In this document: piece by piece, positions 22,395 through 34,500 of the stretch | Numbering within the stretch: position 1 is the first letter of the stretch | How the letters are laid out: each line of letters begins with the position of its first letter | NCBI GenBank assembly: GCA_001972305.1 | Contig: BDDD01002943.1 | Coordinates: 62,001-126,000, forward strand | From: Cephalotus follicularis | Lineage: Eukaryota; Streptophyta; Magnoliopsida; Oxalidales; Cephalotaceae | DNA length: 64,000 nucleotides | Direction: 5' to 3' | Notes under the pieces: generated by a model | Database searches by the model: none | Told to the model about the DNA's origin: nothing | The model's input: the letters and a program-made list of their open reading frames with translations, nothing else | Program-made: the position numbers and the translations under genes

Positions 22395-23664
22395 TATCAG
22401 CTAGAAAACTTATAGTATTACTATAGTATAGAATGATATGTACTTCCCTATATGTATTTTTAACACAGCAATCACTTTTTCTTATTTCATGGGATAATGT
22501 GTTTGAGAATACACGTGACAAAAAATATATGGAAGATGTACCATATCATTATATACTATAGTTTTTAAATCTCAGCGTAATGAAACATCAGATCAAGCTT
22601 TAACCTCAAGAAAAATTTCTACAAAATCCTAATGACGCTAGAGTTGGGGAAAAAAAATCACTTGAAATTCTAACAATTCTTTTAAGAAAAAGTGGTACAA
22701 TAATTACATTAATTTATTTGAATACAATATAATAACAAATAAACTTAAATGTTATCAGACGATTTCATAATTAGCTATTCTTAATAAAATGTGAAATTTT
22801 AATGAAAAACAGAAGAAATTGATTCTTTTTTTATTTATTTATTATTTTTTATGTTATTAGAGGAGAATAACAATACACCAATGAATATAGATCAATCCAT
22901 CTTATTAAATGTCACTTTTCATCCATCAATCCCTGTTTTACTAGTATTATTTATCCAAAATTTTCTTCAAGCATTGATTATTACATTACATATAACAATA
23001 ATACTGAAGTAATGATTATTACATATAGCAACACAACAAAGTAATGAGTAATGAACGAGAGACACCCAGCCATCTCCACCCGTAGGTTGTACAGGAAAAA
23101 TAAAAGATAAAATACAAACAAAAAAAAATGGTGAGATTTGGATTATAAAAATTCTTTGAATCTGTTTTACATTAACCCCTCAGTTTTGAGTCTGTTTAAG
23201 GATTAACCCTAACCTCTCAGTTTTGAGTCTGTTTAAAGATTAACCTTTTTTATTATAAGCATAAATTGTAAGTTAATGAGATATATATAATATTTAAAAA
23301 TACAAGAGGTTAGCGTTATTGAATTTAAATCTCAAGGTTTTTTTTTTGTATTTTACCAAAAAAATAAAACAAAAACATACCAATATCTCATAAAAGTACC
23401 AATTAACTCACATAAAAAGAAATCTACCAGACACTCAGATTAATGCAATTAAACAGAACATTCCAGATTATTACAATAAAAAATAAACGCAGCAACATTG
23501 TATATTTCTTTTCAATTTACAAATTTAATATTCAATTTCACTAGGAAAAAAAAAGAAAGAAAGAAAGTAAAAGCACACATTAATCAGGAATCATGTGACC
23601 CATTAATTCCAGCTAATCAGCCAATCAATCCGCACCTTAGGCCTAATATTTTTGCCCCCCAACT
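22395..23664. other. Duplicated spacer upstream of LINE ORF1 (copy 2)
   Basis: Non-coding, and colinear with 18977-20264 apart from small indels and scattered substitutions. It runs into the copia LTR fragment at about 23665. Confidence 0.6.
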
Positions 23665-24205
23665 CTCCCCGTGGTTGAAGATGTACTTAAGTATTATCAA
23701 AGCATAATATCTTATACACAAGATATCTAGTGGTGGCTCAAGTCTAAGGACCACTCACACTACTATAATACAAGAAGCCTGTCTGACATGTAAGTAAAAC
23801 TCCATACATGACTTCTTACAGTGAGCCACTTCAGTGAACTAATAAAATAATGAGCATCCATGTGTATGTCATATAGTCACAACATGATGACTTGTAAGAA
23901 CATTCAATCTCTTTAAAGAGATGACATACAACGCACTAGTCTATCCAGATAACATATGTCCAAGTATGTTATCCTAAGACTAAGAAGATTATACAATAAA
24001 AATTACTGATATGCTAAGTCTCACAGTATGATCTCATTATGGTCTTAGTCACCAAATTTTATTCCATGGACATTCATTGATTATACATATATTAATGAAC
24101 AGTTGTCATTGATTATAATGAAAAACATTCTTTATTGAACTATAATGTTTATTACAAACTATTGTTATTACGAGATAACCTAGTTTGCAGGACTTATCCC
24201 TAACA
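23665..24205 (-). repeat. Copia LTR right-end fragment (copy 2)
   Basis: It aligns with 9021-9572 of the copia 3' LTR (GAAGATGTACTTAAGTATTATC through the TTATCCCTAACA terminus). It is followed by CATAC and the LINE endonuclease. It probably represents the right end of the 5' LTR that is truncated at 16845. Confidence 0.85.
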
Positions 24206-24474
24206 CATACCCCTATGTCCATACGAGCGCTAACAAATTCCTGATCTCTTCTTCCATTATTCCATGTGAAACCGTTGCTTATACAGTGCATATCCCCCAG
24301 TCCACAGTCAGCTAGTGCATTTCTGAACTGATCCATTTTCCATGGTGCTCTCATACCACCTTCATATTTCTCAGGCAACTATAGAATTAAAGTCATCCAT
24401 GTATATCCACAGTTTTTGTACCTATCCATGTAGGTTTTGTAATAAAGCCATGTTTCCCCACGCATATGTACCTC
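24206..24474 (-). pseudogene. LINE endonuclease C-terminal part, block 3
   Basis: The minus-strand frame 24378-24206 gives MPEKYEGGMRAPWKMDQFRN and NGFTWNNGRRDQEFVSARMD, the latter being the conserved substrate-pocket region of LINE endonucleases. The remaining N-terminal part lies beyond the solo LTR, at 26896-27225. The following codons (after RMDIGV) plausibly continue across the copia element at 2173. Confidence 0.85.
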
Positions 24475-24479
24475 AGGTT
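24475..24479. other. Target-site duplication AGGTT (left)
   Basis: AGGTT at 24475-24479 is repeated at 26896-26900, flanking the solo LTR exactly. Confidence 0.9.
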
Positions 24480-26895
24480 TGTGACGACCCGAATTCCCTT
24501 TTGTACTATTCATGCATACATTGTACCGTATTGTACCGTATTGGACCGTACTGAACTGTATTGAATTGAGGTATTCTTATACCTATTGATATTGTATTGA
24601 TCATATGCATGTATAATCGGGATTTTTGGGCCGAGTTTCGGAGAGTTGATCGAATCGACTATTTAAGTCAATTCTTTCTCTTCTTTCTCTCATATTTCTC
24701 ATTCTTCTTCTCTCTCTATCCTTCTCCCCATCTCTCTCTAGCTGAGCAGCCTCCATCTTCCACCATTGCAGCCCCGGATTGCATCTCCATCGACAAGGAC
24801 AGCGATTGCAAATAGTGGATTGGTGATTGAACGACATAGCAGCCGATTGAGAGATTGGAAGCTCAACTTTGAAGCTTCAGTGATAGGTAGGACTCCTTAC
24901 TTGAATTACCTGCCTCTTGTATCGATTGAATGATTGACTGTATTGATTGAATGAATGATTGAATTGAGTGAATTGGGGTTTTTAGGGTTTATAGCAAACC
25001 CTTGACCTAATTGTTGATTAAAGGATTGAAATTGAATTTGGAAGGTTGTAACTAGTCTTACTAACCTTAAATGATTGATTGTAAACTTTGGTTTTCAAAG
25101 AATGGTTTTAAATTGGATTTTGACTTGAGATTGTCCCTATTTTCTGCATAAAAATCGACTCTACCCGGAAAAGACATCGACCCTTAGCCCAAAAACGTCG
25201 ATGTCTTTCTCATCAGAACGTTGCATCTTTGATTCTGCAGCAAAGACATCGACGTCTTTCAAAGACATCGACGTCTTTGCCTCGAGATGTCTCTCCCCTA
25301 GAAAGACATCGATGCTGAACATCGATGCGCATTCTCAGGCTATTTTTATTGGAAGGCGTCGACCCCTTTCTCCAAGGACATCGACTTCTTCGGCCAGATC
25401 TTTAAACAAATAGGGAAAGACATCGATGTCTTTCAAAGACATCGTCGTCTTTCCACCTTTTTAAAGAGGAATCGATGTCTTTCGCCAAAGACATCGACGC
25501 CTAATGTATTGAAAGGAGTTTTTAACTGTTTTAAAGCTGGTTTTCAACTTCTTTTCACATTGCCATTTGGCTAGAGCCTCACTTGAGGTGTTCAAGTGTT
25601 TGAAAACAGTTTTAATGATTGTACTGATCGATTGATTGCTTGAGTCATGAGTGTTGTTGTGAGTCTAAGTCAGTAAAATGGACGCACGTTCCCATCTCTC
25701 CATTAGGCACCACCACTTATCGGCCTTACTTCGACGTTGTATTGATACATTGATCGATTGCTTGAGCTATGAGTGTTGTTGTAAGTCTAAGTCGGTATGA
25801 TGGACGCACGTTCCCATTTCTCCATTAGACACTACCACTTATTGACTTTACTTAATGTGGTATTGACTCGATTGAATGATTGATTGTATTGTATGGATCC
25901 TATAGAGCGACCTTGTGGTTTACGTCGGCATGTTAGGTTGACTTTGTCCACCTATTCCGTCAATCATTTCTTTTATTGTATTGTCTTGCTGACGAGCATG
26001 TGCTGACGAGCACGATTGATTGACGATTGACGCTCGCTGAGGGCCGTAGCTCCCTAACGGCATCAGTAGCTCCCTCAGCTGTAGCTCATCGAGATTGTAT
26101 TAACCCAGCCATAGGCTGGAAGATCTATGAGTTCCAGACTTGATCAGTCTGAGAACCGTAGATAGATCTTCCACCCTTTTTGAAGGATTACCTTTCGTGG
26201 GATTGATCATTGCTAACTTATTGACATTGTATTGACACCGGTAGCATGCTCTATAGGATATTGATTGATTGATTGGGTGTTTTATACACCACCATCAAAT
26301 GTCTGCTATTGATTGATTGATTGTTATAGATCCTATCCGTATGCTCTGATGGGCCATTGTCATACGGGTAGTTTGATCGCCAACTGTACACATGCATTTG
26401 CCATGTCATGCATTGATATTGTACACCGCACATTGATATTGTATAGATTGTCACCGATATTGCACATAGTACATGCATACATGCTGCATGGGGTTTCTGC
26501 TTAGCCAGCGTGGCTAACCCCATCCTTCGGGGTGGGGCTGTGTTGTACCTTTGTGTGTGGCATAAGTAGGGCAGCAGGTAGCAGTGGACAGAAGGACTGA
26601 AGACCCGTTGACCGCACGACTTCTTGGGTATCGCAAAGCTGATAAAGATATTGTAGTGAAATATGGAAATGTATTGCATTGTAATACTGTTTAAAGGATT
26701 GTTAATGTATCGAAAAGACTAGTATTGTAAAAGATTTGTATTGTATGGATGGATTTGTGTTGTATCTTCCGCAACTGATATGTATTGCAAGTTTTAAAGT
26801 TTTCTGCATTTTTATATTGCTAGTCCCGGCCATTGTTTTGTGTATTGGATTGAGAGTAATGCCACGTATCCGCCCTGCGGGCGTGGGGTGTTACA
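24480..26895. mobile_element. Solo LTR, 2.4 kb, probably Ty3/gypsy
   Basis: It runs from TGTGACGACCCG to GGGGTGTTACA. The ends are imperfect inverted repeats, and it is flanked by a perfect 5-bp duplication AGGTT. There are no internal genes, primer site or second LTR, so it is a solo LTR. Assignment to Ty3/gypsy rests on the TGTRACxxCCC terminus and the length. It holds a palindrome array (25140-25500), TTGATTGA-rich sequence, a run of CTCTCTCTC (24700-24740), and two similar segments near 25650 and 25770 (GGACGCACGTTCCCAT). A reverse-oriented relative lies at 49599-51405. Confidence 0.85.
25140..25500. repeat. AAAGACATCGACGTCTTT palindrome array in the 2.4 kb LTR
   Basis: Exact copies lie at 25242-25259 and 25261-25278, and many near-copies (AAAGACATCGATGTCTTT types) extend to both sides with short spacers. 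Several are joined back to back. The same 18-mer occurs in the copia LTRs at 59197, 60145 and 63627. Confidence 0.9.
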
Positions 26896-27225
26896 AGGTT
26901 GGCCATAGATCCCTATTAAGAGCCATGAATCCGAGCTATTGTTATCACCAAAAATCATATCAATGTGACTGTTAGAAAAAGACACAACTCTAGCTATCAA
27001 ATTCTCATCCCACAGCATAGCCAGACCCCCTTTCCTTCCTTCAGGATTCACTGTTAAGCAATTTTTGAAATGCAGTCTTTTTCTAATCTGTTCCATTTCT
27101 TGAGTCATCAAGCACGTTTCCACAAGAAACACGCAGTTGGGAACTTCCTTCCTAGTGAGGTCGGAGAGAGCTCTAACTACACGTGGGTTCCCAAGCCCAC
27201 GACAGTTCCAACTTAAGACAATCAT
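26896..27225 (-). pseudogene. LINE endonuclease N-terminal part, block 3
   Basis: The minus-strand sequence MIVLSWNCRGLGNPRVVRAL opens the APE-type endonuclease. Together with 24206-24474 it forms one endonuclease domain interrupted by the solo LTR. It appears identical to block 1 (17273-17602). Confidence 0.9.
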
Positions 27226-27261
27226 TGGACCATGTGGGACTGGTAGCCACCAATCTCCGCC

Positions 27262-28519
27262 TCATGCACATGTGAGTTTATTCCTGTCTCCACAAATTGT
27301 TTCAGCTTCTTTGGTCTGCCCATAACAATACCTACACTTCAATTCTTTGGACTGCTATTTGCACTGTTGTTTCCCTTCAGTAGGTTCTTCTTTCTTGCTC
27401 GCTCCTTCCAGCCTTGTTTACCTGGTTTTGCATTAGCCGAAAAAACCATCAACTCCCCATTACCTTAATTTTTGTTTGTCTCCTCACGCACCCTTGTCAC
27501 TACACCCTCAATGACCTCGTTCCCATGCACAATATGACTTTCCTCCATGCAATCTCCTTATCAGCCACCTCCATGCAAATTGGAGAGTACTACATACCTC
27601 GGATCCTAGAAGCTGATAGTGTTGTGATCATTTTATCACAAGGCCCATCTACCAAATCTACAACACCTTTCAACCAATCCAGCTCGTTCCTAGCTCCCAT
27701 TGTTGAACTACCACAATCAACAGATAAATCTTTTGCACTATTTTTAGATACATTTAGCCCTTCCTTTCCCTTATCCCCTATGATCTCCACTCCATCCACC
27801 ATAAGATTAGATATGCCTTTACCCCAACTAGATGTTGACCTCGATTTATCTTTAGCCCTTAGCCCCTGATCATATTGGCACTCCACCACTTCACCCTTTG
27901 CTCGCTTTACCATAGCTATATCACAATCCCTCTCCACACGTCCCAAACAACTGCACACAAAATAGAAGTTAGGAAGTTTCTCATATTTGAAACATCCACA
28001 TGCAAGATGCATCCCCATTCGTAAGGGTTCTTTTAAGGACATCCGAACCCTTAAACAAAAATAATAACCATGATTACCTCTCTCCTTAATGCACTCAACC
28101 TCATTCGTAACCCCAATTGATTGTCCTATAAGTTTCCCGACTTGAACAGATAAACATACCAAAGGAACACCAAGAACCCTAATCCTTAAACTGCATGTCT
28201 CCCATACAACACTCGATGGGTGAATCTCCTCTTACAATTCCTGGAGAAGAACCATGCTTTTGTCAAATATCTATGGCGCCTTACGAATTATCCAGTCAAA
28301 ACCTCCTTTTTATTCATTACAAACAAAAACAGGTTATTCCCTATATCCTTACACATCATCCCCGAAGGGGGCCTCCAAATCTAACACATAGTTGATTTGA
28401 AAACCTTTTTGTAGAAAAGTTTAGGGTTCCATAAACATCCCAACATACATGCTTCTCCTTCTGGTATAATGTTTCCAATCATGGTATCATCGATATCTAC
28501 TTCCAACAATTCCTTCTCA
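27262..28519 (-). pseudogene. LINE ORF1, block 3, truncated at the importin gene
   Basis: The DUF4283/knuckle part is 28162-27590, as in block 1. The N-terminal part is cut at 28519: EKELLEVDIDDTMIG is present, but the first two dozen ORF1 codons seen in blocks 1 and 2 are replaced by importin coding sequence on the opposite strand. Apart from one substitution noticed near 28416, it matches block 1. Confidence 0.85.
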
Positions 28520-31500
28520 GTCCTCCTGGGACCCGACCCGGCCCCATTCGAAACCCTAGTAACCTCCCTGATGTCCTCCTCCAACGAGCAACGATCCCAA
28601 GCCGAGCTCCTCTACAACCTCTGCAAGCAAAGCGATCCCGATTCTCTCTCCGCAAAACTCGCTCACCTCCTCCAGTTCTCCCCTCACCTCGAGGCTCGCG
28701 CCATGTCCGCCGTCCTCCTCCGCAAGCTCCTCACTCGCGATGACGCCTATCTCTGGCCCCGATTATCCCCCGCCTCCCAATCTTCCCTCAAATCGATACT
28801 CTTAACTTGCGTTCAACGCGAAGAGACCAAATCGATATCCAAGAAGCTCTGCGACACCGTTTCGGAGCTTGCCTCCAGTATCTTGCCTGATAATGGATGG
28901 CCTGAGCTCCTGCCGTTCATGTTCCAGTGCGTTTCGAGTGATTCTCCAAATTTGCAGGAATCGGCTTTTTTTATCTTCGCGCAGTTGTCACAGTACATCG
29001 GCGACACCTTGATTCCTCATATCAAGCACTTGCACGCGGTGTTTATGCAGTGCTTGGGCTCCAATTCGAATTTCGATGTCAGAATCGCGGCCTTGAATGC
29101 GGTCATCAGTTTCATACAGTGCTTGTCGAGCTCCGGCGATCGCGATCGGTTTCAGGACCTGTTGCCGGCAATGATGCTAACGTTGACCGAGGCGTTGAAT
29201 AATGGAAACGAGGCCACGGCGCAGGAAGCACTAGAACTGTTGATTGAATTGGCGGGGACGGAGCCGAGGTTTTTGAGGAGGCAGTTGGTGGATGTGGTGG
29301 GGTCTATGCTTCAGATTGCGGAGGCAGAGACTTTGGAGGAAGGGACGAGGCACTTGGCAGTGGAGTTCGTTATTACATTGGCGGAGGCGAGGGAGAGGGC
29401 TCCCGGGATGATGAGGAAGTTGCCGCAGTTCATAAGCAGGTTGTTTGCGATTTTGATGAGAATGTTGCTGGACGTTGAGGACGATCCTGCATGGCATAGC
29501 GCGGAGACTGAGGATGAGGATGCGGGAGAGAGTAGTAATTACAGCGTTGGGCAGGAGTGTTTGGATAGGCTGGCCATTTCCTTGGGGGGGAATACGATTG
29601 TTCCTGTGGCTTCCGAGCAGTTGCCCACTTATTTGTCTGCTCCCGAGTGGCAGAAGCATCACGCTGCTTTGATAGCTCTAGCACAGATTGCTGAGGGTTG
29701 CGCTAAGGTAATATTAGAATTGTTTTTAGTTCACAAGAATTGATTCCCATTGTACAAGTGTCGATATTTTTAGCTAATTTTTACTGTGAAGTTGAATGAG
29801 TAGTGATTTGCAACAAGTTGCATTGTCAAAAGAATTCAAAATTGTATTAGAAATGTGGCCATGATTCCATTTACTCTAAAAAATGCATCCAATCGAATGA
29901 ATTTTAGAAGTCATCTAAATTTGAGGTGCTTTTGTTGTTTGCATAATCTTGATGGAGATTCTCAGTGCTCAGCTGTCTTTTTACCTCTGTGAACTAGACT
30001 ATCAGCAAAGTAGTTGATGATAGTTATTTGTTCCTGTTAGTTAGAAAAAAGTTATGTTCTGCTATTGGTAACTATAAGTAGGAAATTAAAAAAAAAGAAA
30101 AATTATATACAGGAGTTTATGCTGGGTATCTTTGTGGTAATTTGTTGTATTCATCATTGACTCTAGCCTCCCTGCTATTTTTTTGCAGGTGATGATAAAA
30201 AATTTGGAGCAAGTGGTGTCAATGGTTCTGAACTCATTTCGTGATCCCCACCCTCGGGTGAGATGGGCTGCTATTAATGCAATTGGGCAGTTGTCTACAG
30301 ATTTGGGTCCAGATTTGCAAAATCATTACCATCAACAAGTCTTGCCCGCACTAGCTGCAGCTATGGATGATTTTCAGAATCCACGAGTACAGGTTAGTCA
30401 CACCTGATCAACACGTATTACTGTTTTGAACTAGCAGCTGTGCATTTAATTAGCAACATTTGGAGTTGTGAAGTTAATATACCTTATTATCTTTGGCACA
30501 ATAACCATTGTGGTTGCCACATTATTTACAAACTCAAATATGCATGTGAGGTGCACTATTTGCTACAGATACTAAAACTACTTAAAATCGCTATATACTA
30601 CTTTGCAAGCTATAGAATGAAGATTTACCAAACTTCTATTTACTGGAGTTGGCAGTTCCCTTCTGTCTCTAGTTAAATTATCTATGAACTTGCTACTCTT
30701 TTTCCCTTTTAGTATATTAAGGTTTGGTGGATATACTTTATCTGCTGTTCATTGTCTTTGGTTTCACTTTTAGGCTCTGTTTGGTAATGCTGTGTGTTTC
30801 GTAAAAGTGATTTTTTAAAGTACTTTTATTGACTGTTTGGCAAGGCGTTGAAATAGCAATAATCTATTATACAATTCAATGCGCCGCAAATATAAGTTTG
30901 GTAATTGGTTAATGAAACATTTCTGTGAAAAGTGTTTTTTTATTTTCTCTTTGCAAAGCACTTTGGGCAGACACGCATCATACCTGTGTTCTCAAAACAC
31001 TAACGCGGGTAGTGTTTTTCTGGTATAATGATTTGTTTTATATGGACAAAATTGTCCCTATAAATTTATTAAATACCCTTTATCTCTATATTAATACCCA
31101 TTAAATACCCATTAATGATTTTCAGTAAAGGTTATGATATCTTTTTTATTAAATTTGTCAGGATGTATGCTTAGAATTTTTATTTTTATTTAATATTATA
31201 GTATTCCATTTTTTATTTGATGAAACATTATAAATTATATTTGATAAATATGTAAATAATAATTAAATTTGAAAAATGATAAATAGATACAAAAGCCTTT
31301 GTAAAAACAAATAACATAAATTTTCAATAGTCTAGTTAAATAATGTTGAAATATAGAAATTTGAATTAAAAAAATAGAAAAACACTAAAGACACAAAAAA
31401 AACTCATTTATTGTCATCATAATAGGTGTATTAAACAATAGTTTTGTTAATTAAACAAATTTACCATCATACCCATTTCAGTCATTTTACATACTAGAAG

Positions 31501-34500
31501 CACTTTAAAAAAAATTAACCAAACACATACACACAACTTTTTCTCTAAAAAGTGATTTTGGTCATTTTATTTACCAAACGCTTTTAGAAGACCCACAACA
31601 CTTTTATCTACAGCATTTTTAACCACAAAGTTTCTAAAAGTGATTATACACAACACACAGCAATACCAAACGGACCCTTAGTAAAAGTGCTGTTGTCAAA
31701 AGTGCTGTCTGAAAAGTGTAAATATGTGTTTGGTAAATATATTTGTAAAACTGTTGTAGACATTTTAAATAACTGAAATGGACATGCAATTATAAATGCT
31801 ATATAAACATGTGGTTGACAAAAGCACTTTTCGAACTGATCTCACCAGACCAGTTTGAAAAGTGCTTTTGCTCCTTTTAAAAACAAAAGTGTTTTTGCTA
31901 AAAGTACTTTTGCTAAAACTTTACCAAACACTAATTTAAGAAAAATTGAGTTTGAAAAGTGATTTTGGTAATGCAAAAGCATTACCAAACAGGCACTCTA
32001 CAATAGGCGGCTGCTGGAAAATCCAACTTAGCGATGCTCAATATCTTTTGATTAAATAGTTGACCTAGATCCTTGTTTAAAGAAACCCTGATGTTTTGCT
32101 TTTGTATTTTAATCTCTTTTTATGGATGCATGGGTGACTTGAAAATGGGGAAGTGCTTCCCTAGAGTAGTAAACAAAGCATGTCAATGACTACTTGGTTA
32201 CCATTGTTACAAATAATTTGTATGGAGTTCTGGTTTCCTTTAATACTAGCTAAATTTAATTTCATCTATTGTTGACCAAAAAAGAAACAAAGGTGAATCT
32301 TTCTCCTTGTTTCTATCCTTACACACTTGCCCTATCTATCTATCCTCTATTAGGGGGTGTTGGGGGAGCTTCTGCAAAACTTTTCACATGCAACTTTTGA
32401 CTAAAAAGTTGTGAAAATAAATAAAAAAAACAAAAAATAAAAAAATGTTAAATTAACCTAAAAGCTATAAAAATCGAAAAGTTCATCCCAAAAGCTTCAT
32501 TTTTGGAGCTTTTCAGCTTAAGCTTTTAGGGGAAGCTCCCCCAAACACCCCCTTAGTCTTTCTACTCATACAACCAAAACATGTAGAGATTTCTTTTCCT
32601 TTGAAACAATATAATCGTAGAATTTTGAGATCGGAAATATTGCTTGTATCAATTGAATTTGGTTTGGATGCTTTGTTTTTATTTTAAACAATCACAACAT
32701 GAGTCTTATTAATTTAGTGGCTAGTGTTGCTATGGTGCTACAGCCTAAAGTAATAATGGCGTTTTTTTAATGTTTTTGGATTTGGTGTGGATGGGTTTGT
32801 CAAGATCAGTTTATGGAGGAAAAAAAAAGGTACCTTCTAAAACATAGATTATAAGAAATTGTTGGAATTACTTTTTTTATGTTTTAATTTAATTTTGCAC
32901 TTCATTTGTTAATCAATTTCCATTCCAATTTTTGTTGGATAGCTAGCATTTTTCAGGCTTTGTGTGAACAAGAGATTCATTTCATAATCACTATGTCGAT
33001 TGATTGTGGAAGGAAATAATGGAAAAGAAAGAGGGCTTAGGAATATTGCAGTCCTTATGGATTGGACTAGAATCCTTCCTTCACCGTGCAGGATGGAATC
33101 ATGAGGAATTCAGTCAAATTTTTTACTGTACGATTACTGTGGGTTTAAGTAATTCCAAACAAATTATAGCTGAATTTACCCCGTTTATTATGGCCTTGTT
33201 ACAACCTTTCGTCTCTTAGAGTATTTAACAACTAAATTTATACTTTCTATGTCTGGAATAGTTTTGTTTTCCGAAGCTTGTGCATAATTAAGGCAACCTT
33301 TTCACTTAGCTTATGCTCATTCTTTATTTTGTTTTGTATTTGTCCTACAGGCACATGCTGCTTCAGCAGTACTCAACTTTAGTGAGAATTGCACTCCTGA
33401 AATTTTAGCTCCTTATCTGGATGGAGTAGTAAGCAAATTGCTTGTGCTCTTGCAGGTATAATCGGTTCTATATTTTCAATCCAATCACTTGCAAAATACA
33501 TTTTTATATGAAACATATTTATTCATTGTTTTAATGTTGCATATGCATTATGCAGAATGGGAAGCAAATGGTGCAAGAGGGAGCCTTGACTGCTCTGGCA
33601 TCTGTTGCTGATTCATCTCAGGTATTTTATTATACCTGGTTTAGCAATTATGTGTATTTTTATTTTTTCAGCGAAAACTCAGTCTTACATGGGATTTGTA
33701 GGAGCACTTCCAAAAATATTATGATGCAGTTATGCCTTATCTGAAAGCCATCTTGGTGAATGCAACTGACAAATCTAACCGCATGCTTCGTGCCAAATCC
33801 ATGGAGTGCATTAGTTTGGTTGGAATGGCTGTTGGGAAGGAGAAGTTCAGGGAGGATGCAAAGCAGGTATATGGTGGCTTAAGAGTTCTCTCAAATTAAC
33901 TAACCTTCCCCGAGTCCCTTTTCTCTGTTAGAGGCTGTTACTCTTTTACATTGTTTTTATGCTTTGTCATTTCTTCGTTCTTTGGTTCTTATGCCTTTGT
34001 GTTTGTATAGAGGTTCAGGGTCTTTTATCAGTTATGTTCTTGTGTTGCTATCACTTACATAATTGCTGCGGTTACTAATGAATTCGCACAGTTTCAGGCA
34101 GAAATGATTGTTTCAATAATTTAGGCTTGAATTTTGGTGTATTTTTACCTTGTGCAAGGTTATGGAAGTTCTTATGTCGTTGCAAGGATCTCAAATGGAG
34201 ACGGATGATCCAACAACAAGTTACATGTTGCAAGTATGCTATCATCACTACAACCATCATAATATTATCTGCTTTTTAATTTTCAATTTGTTACAGTAAT
34301 GACTTTATAATGTTACAGGCATGGGCCAGACTATGCAAGTGTTTGGGACAAGATTTCCTTCCTTACATGAGTGTTGTCATGCCTCCTTTACTTCAGTCTG
34401 CTCAGCTTAAACCAGATGTTACCATTACGTCTGCAGATTCGGATGATGAAATTGCCGATTCTGATGAAGAAAGGTCTACACTAAATTTTTTCTTATAAAT

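Noticed and set aside
25140-25500. CRISPR-like look: short palindromic repeats with spacers
   Set aside because: Spacers are irregular and often absent, the repeats vary, and the context is plant LTR DNA with no cas genes.
29231-29684. Minus-strand frames inside importin exon 1
   Set aside because: Shadows of the GC-richer importin coding sequence.
33004-33219. 71-codon frame inside importin intron 2
   Set aside because: No recognisable domain, no splice fit with the importin exons, and its length is expected by chance in 3 kb.
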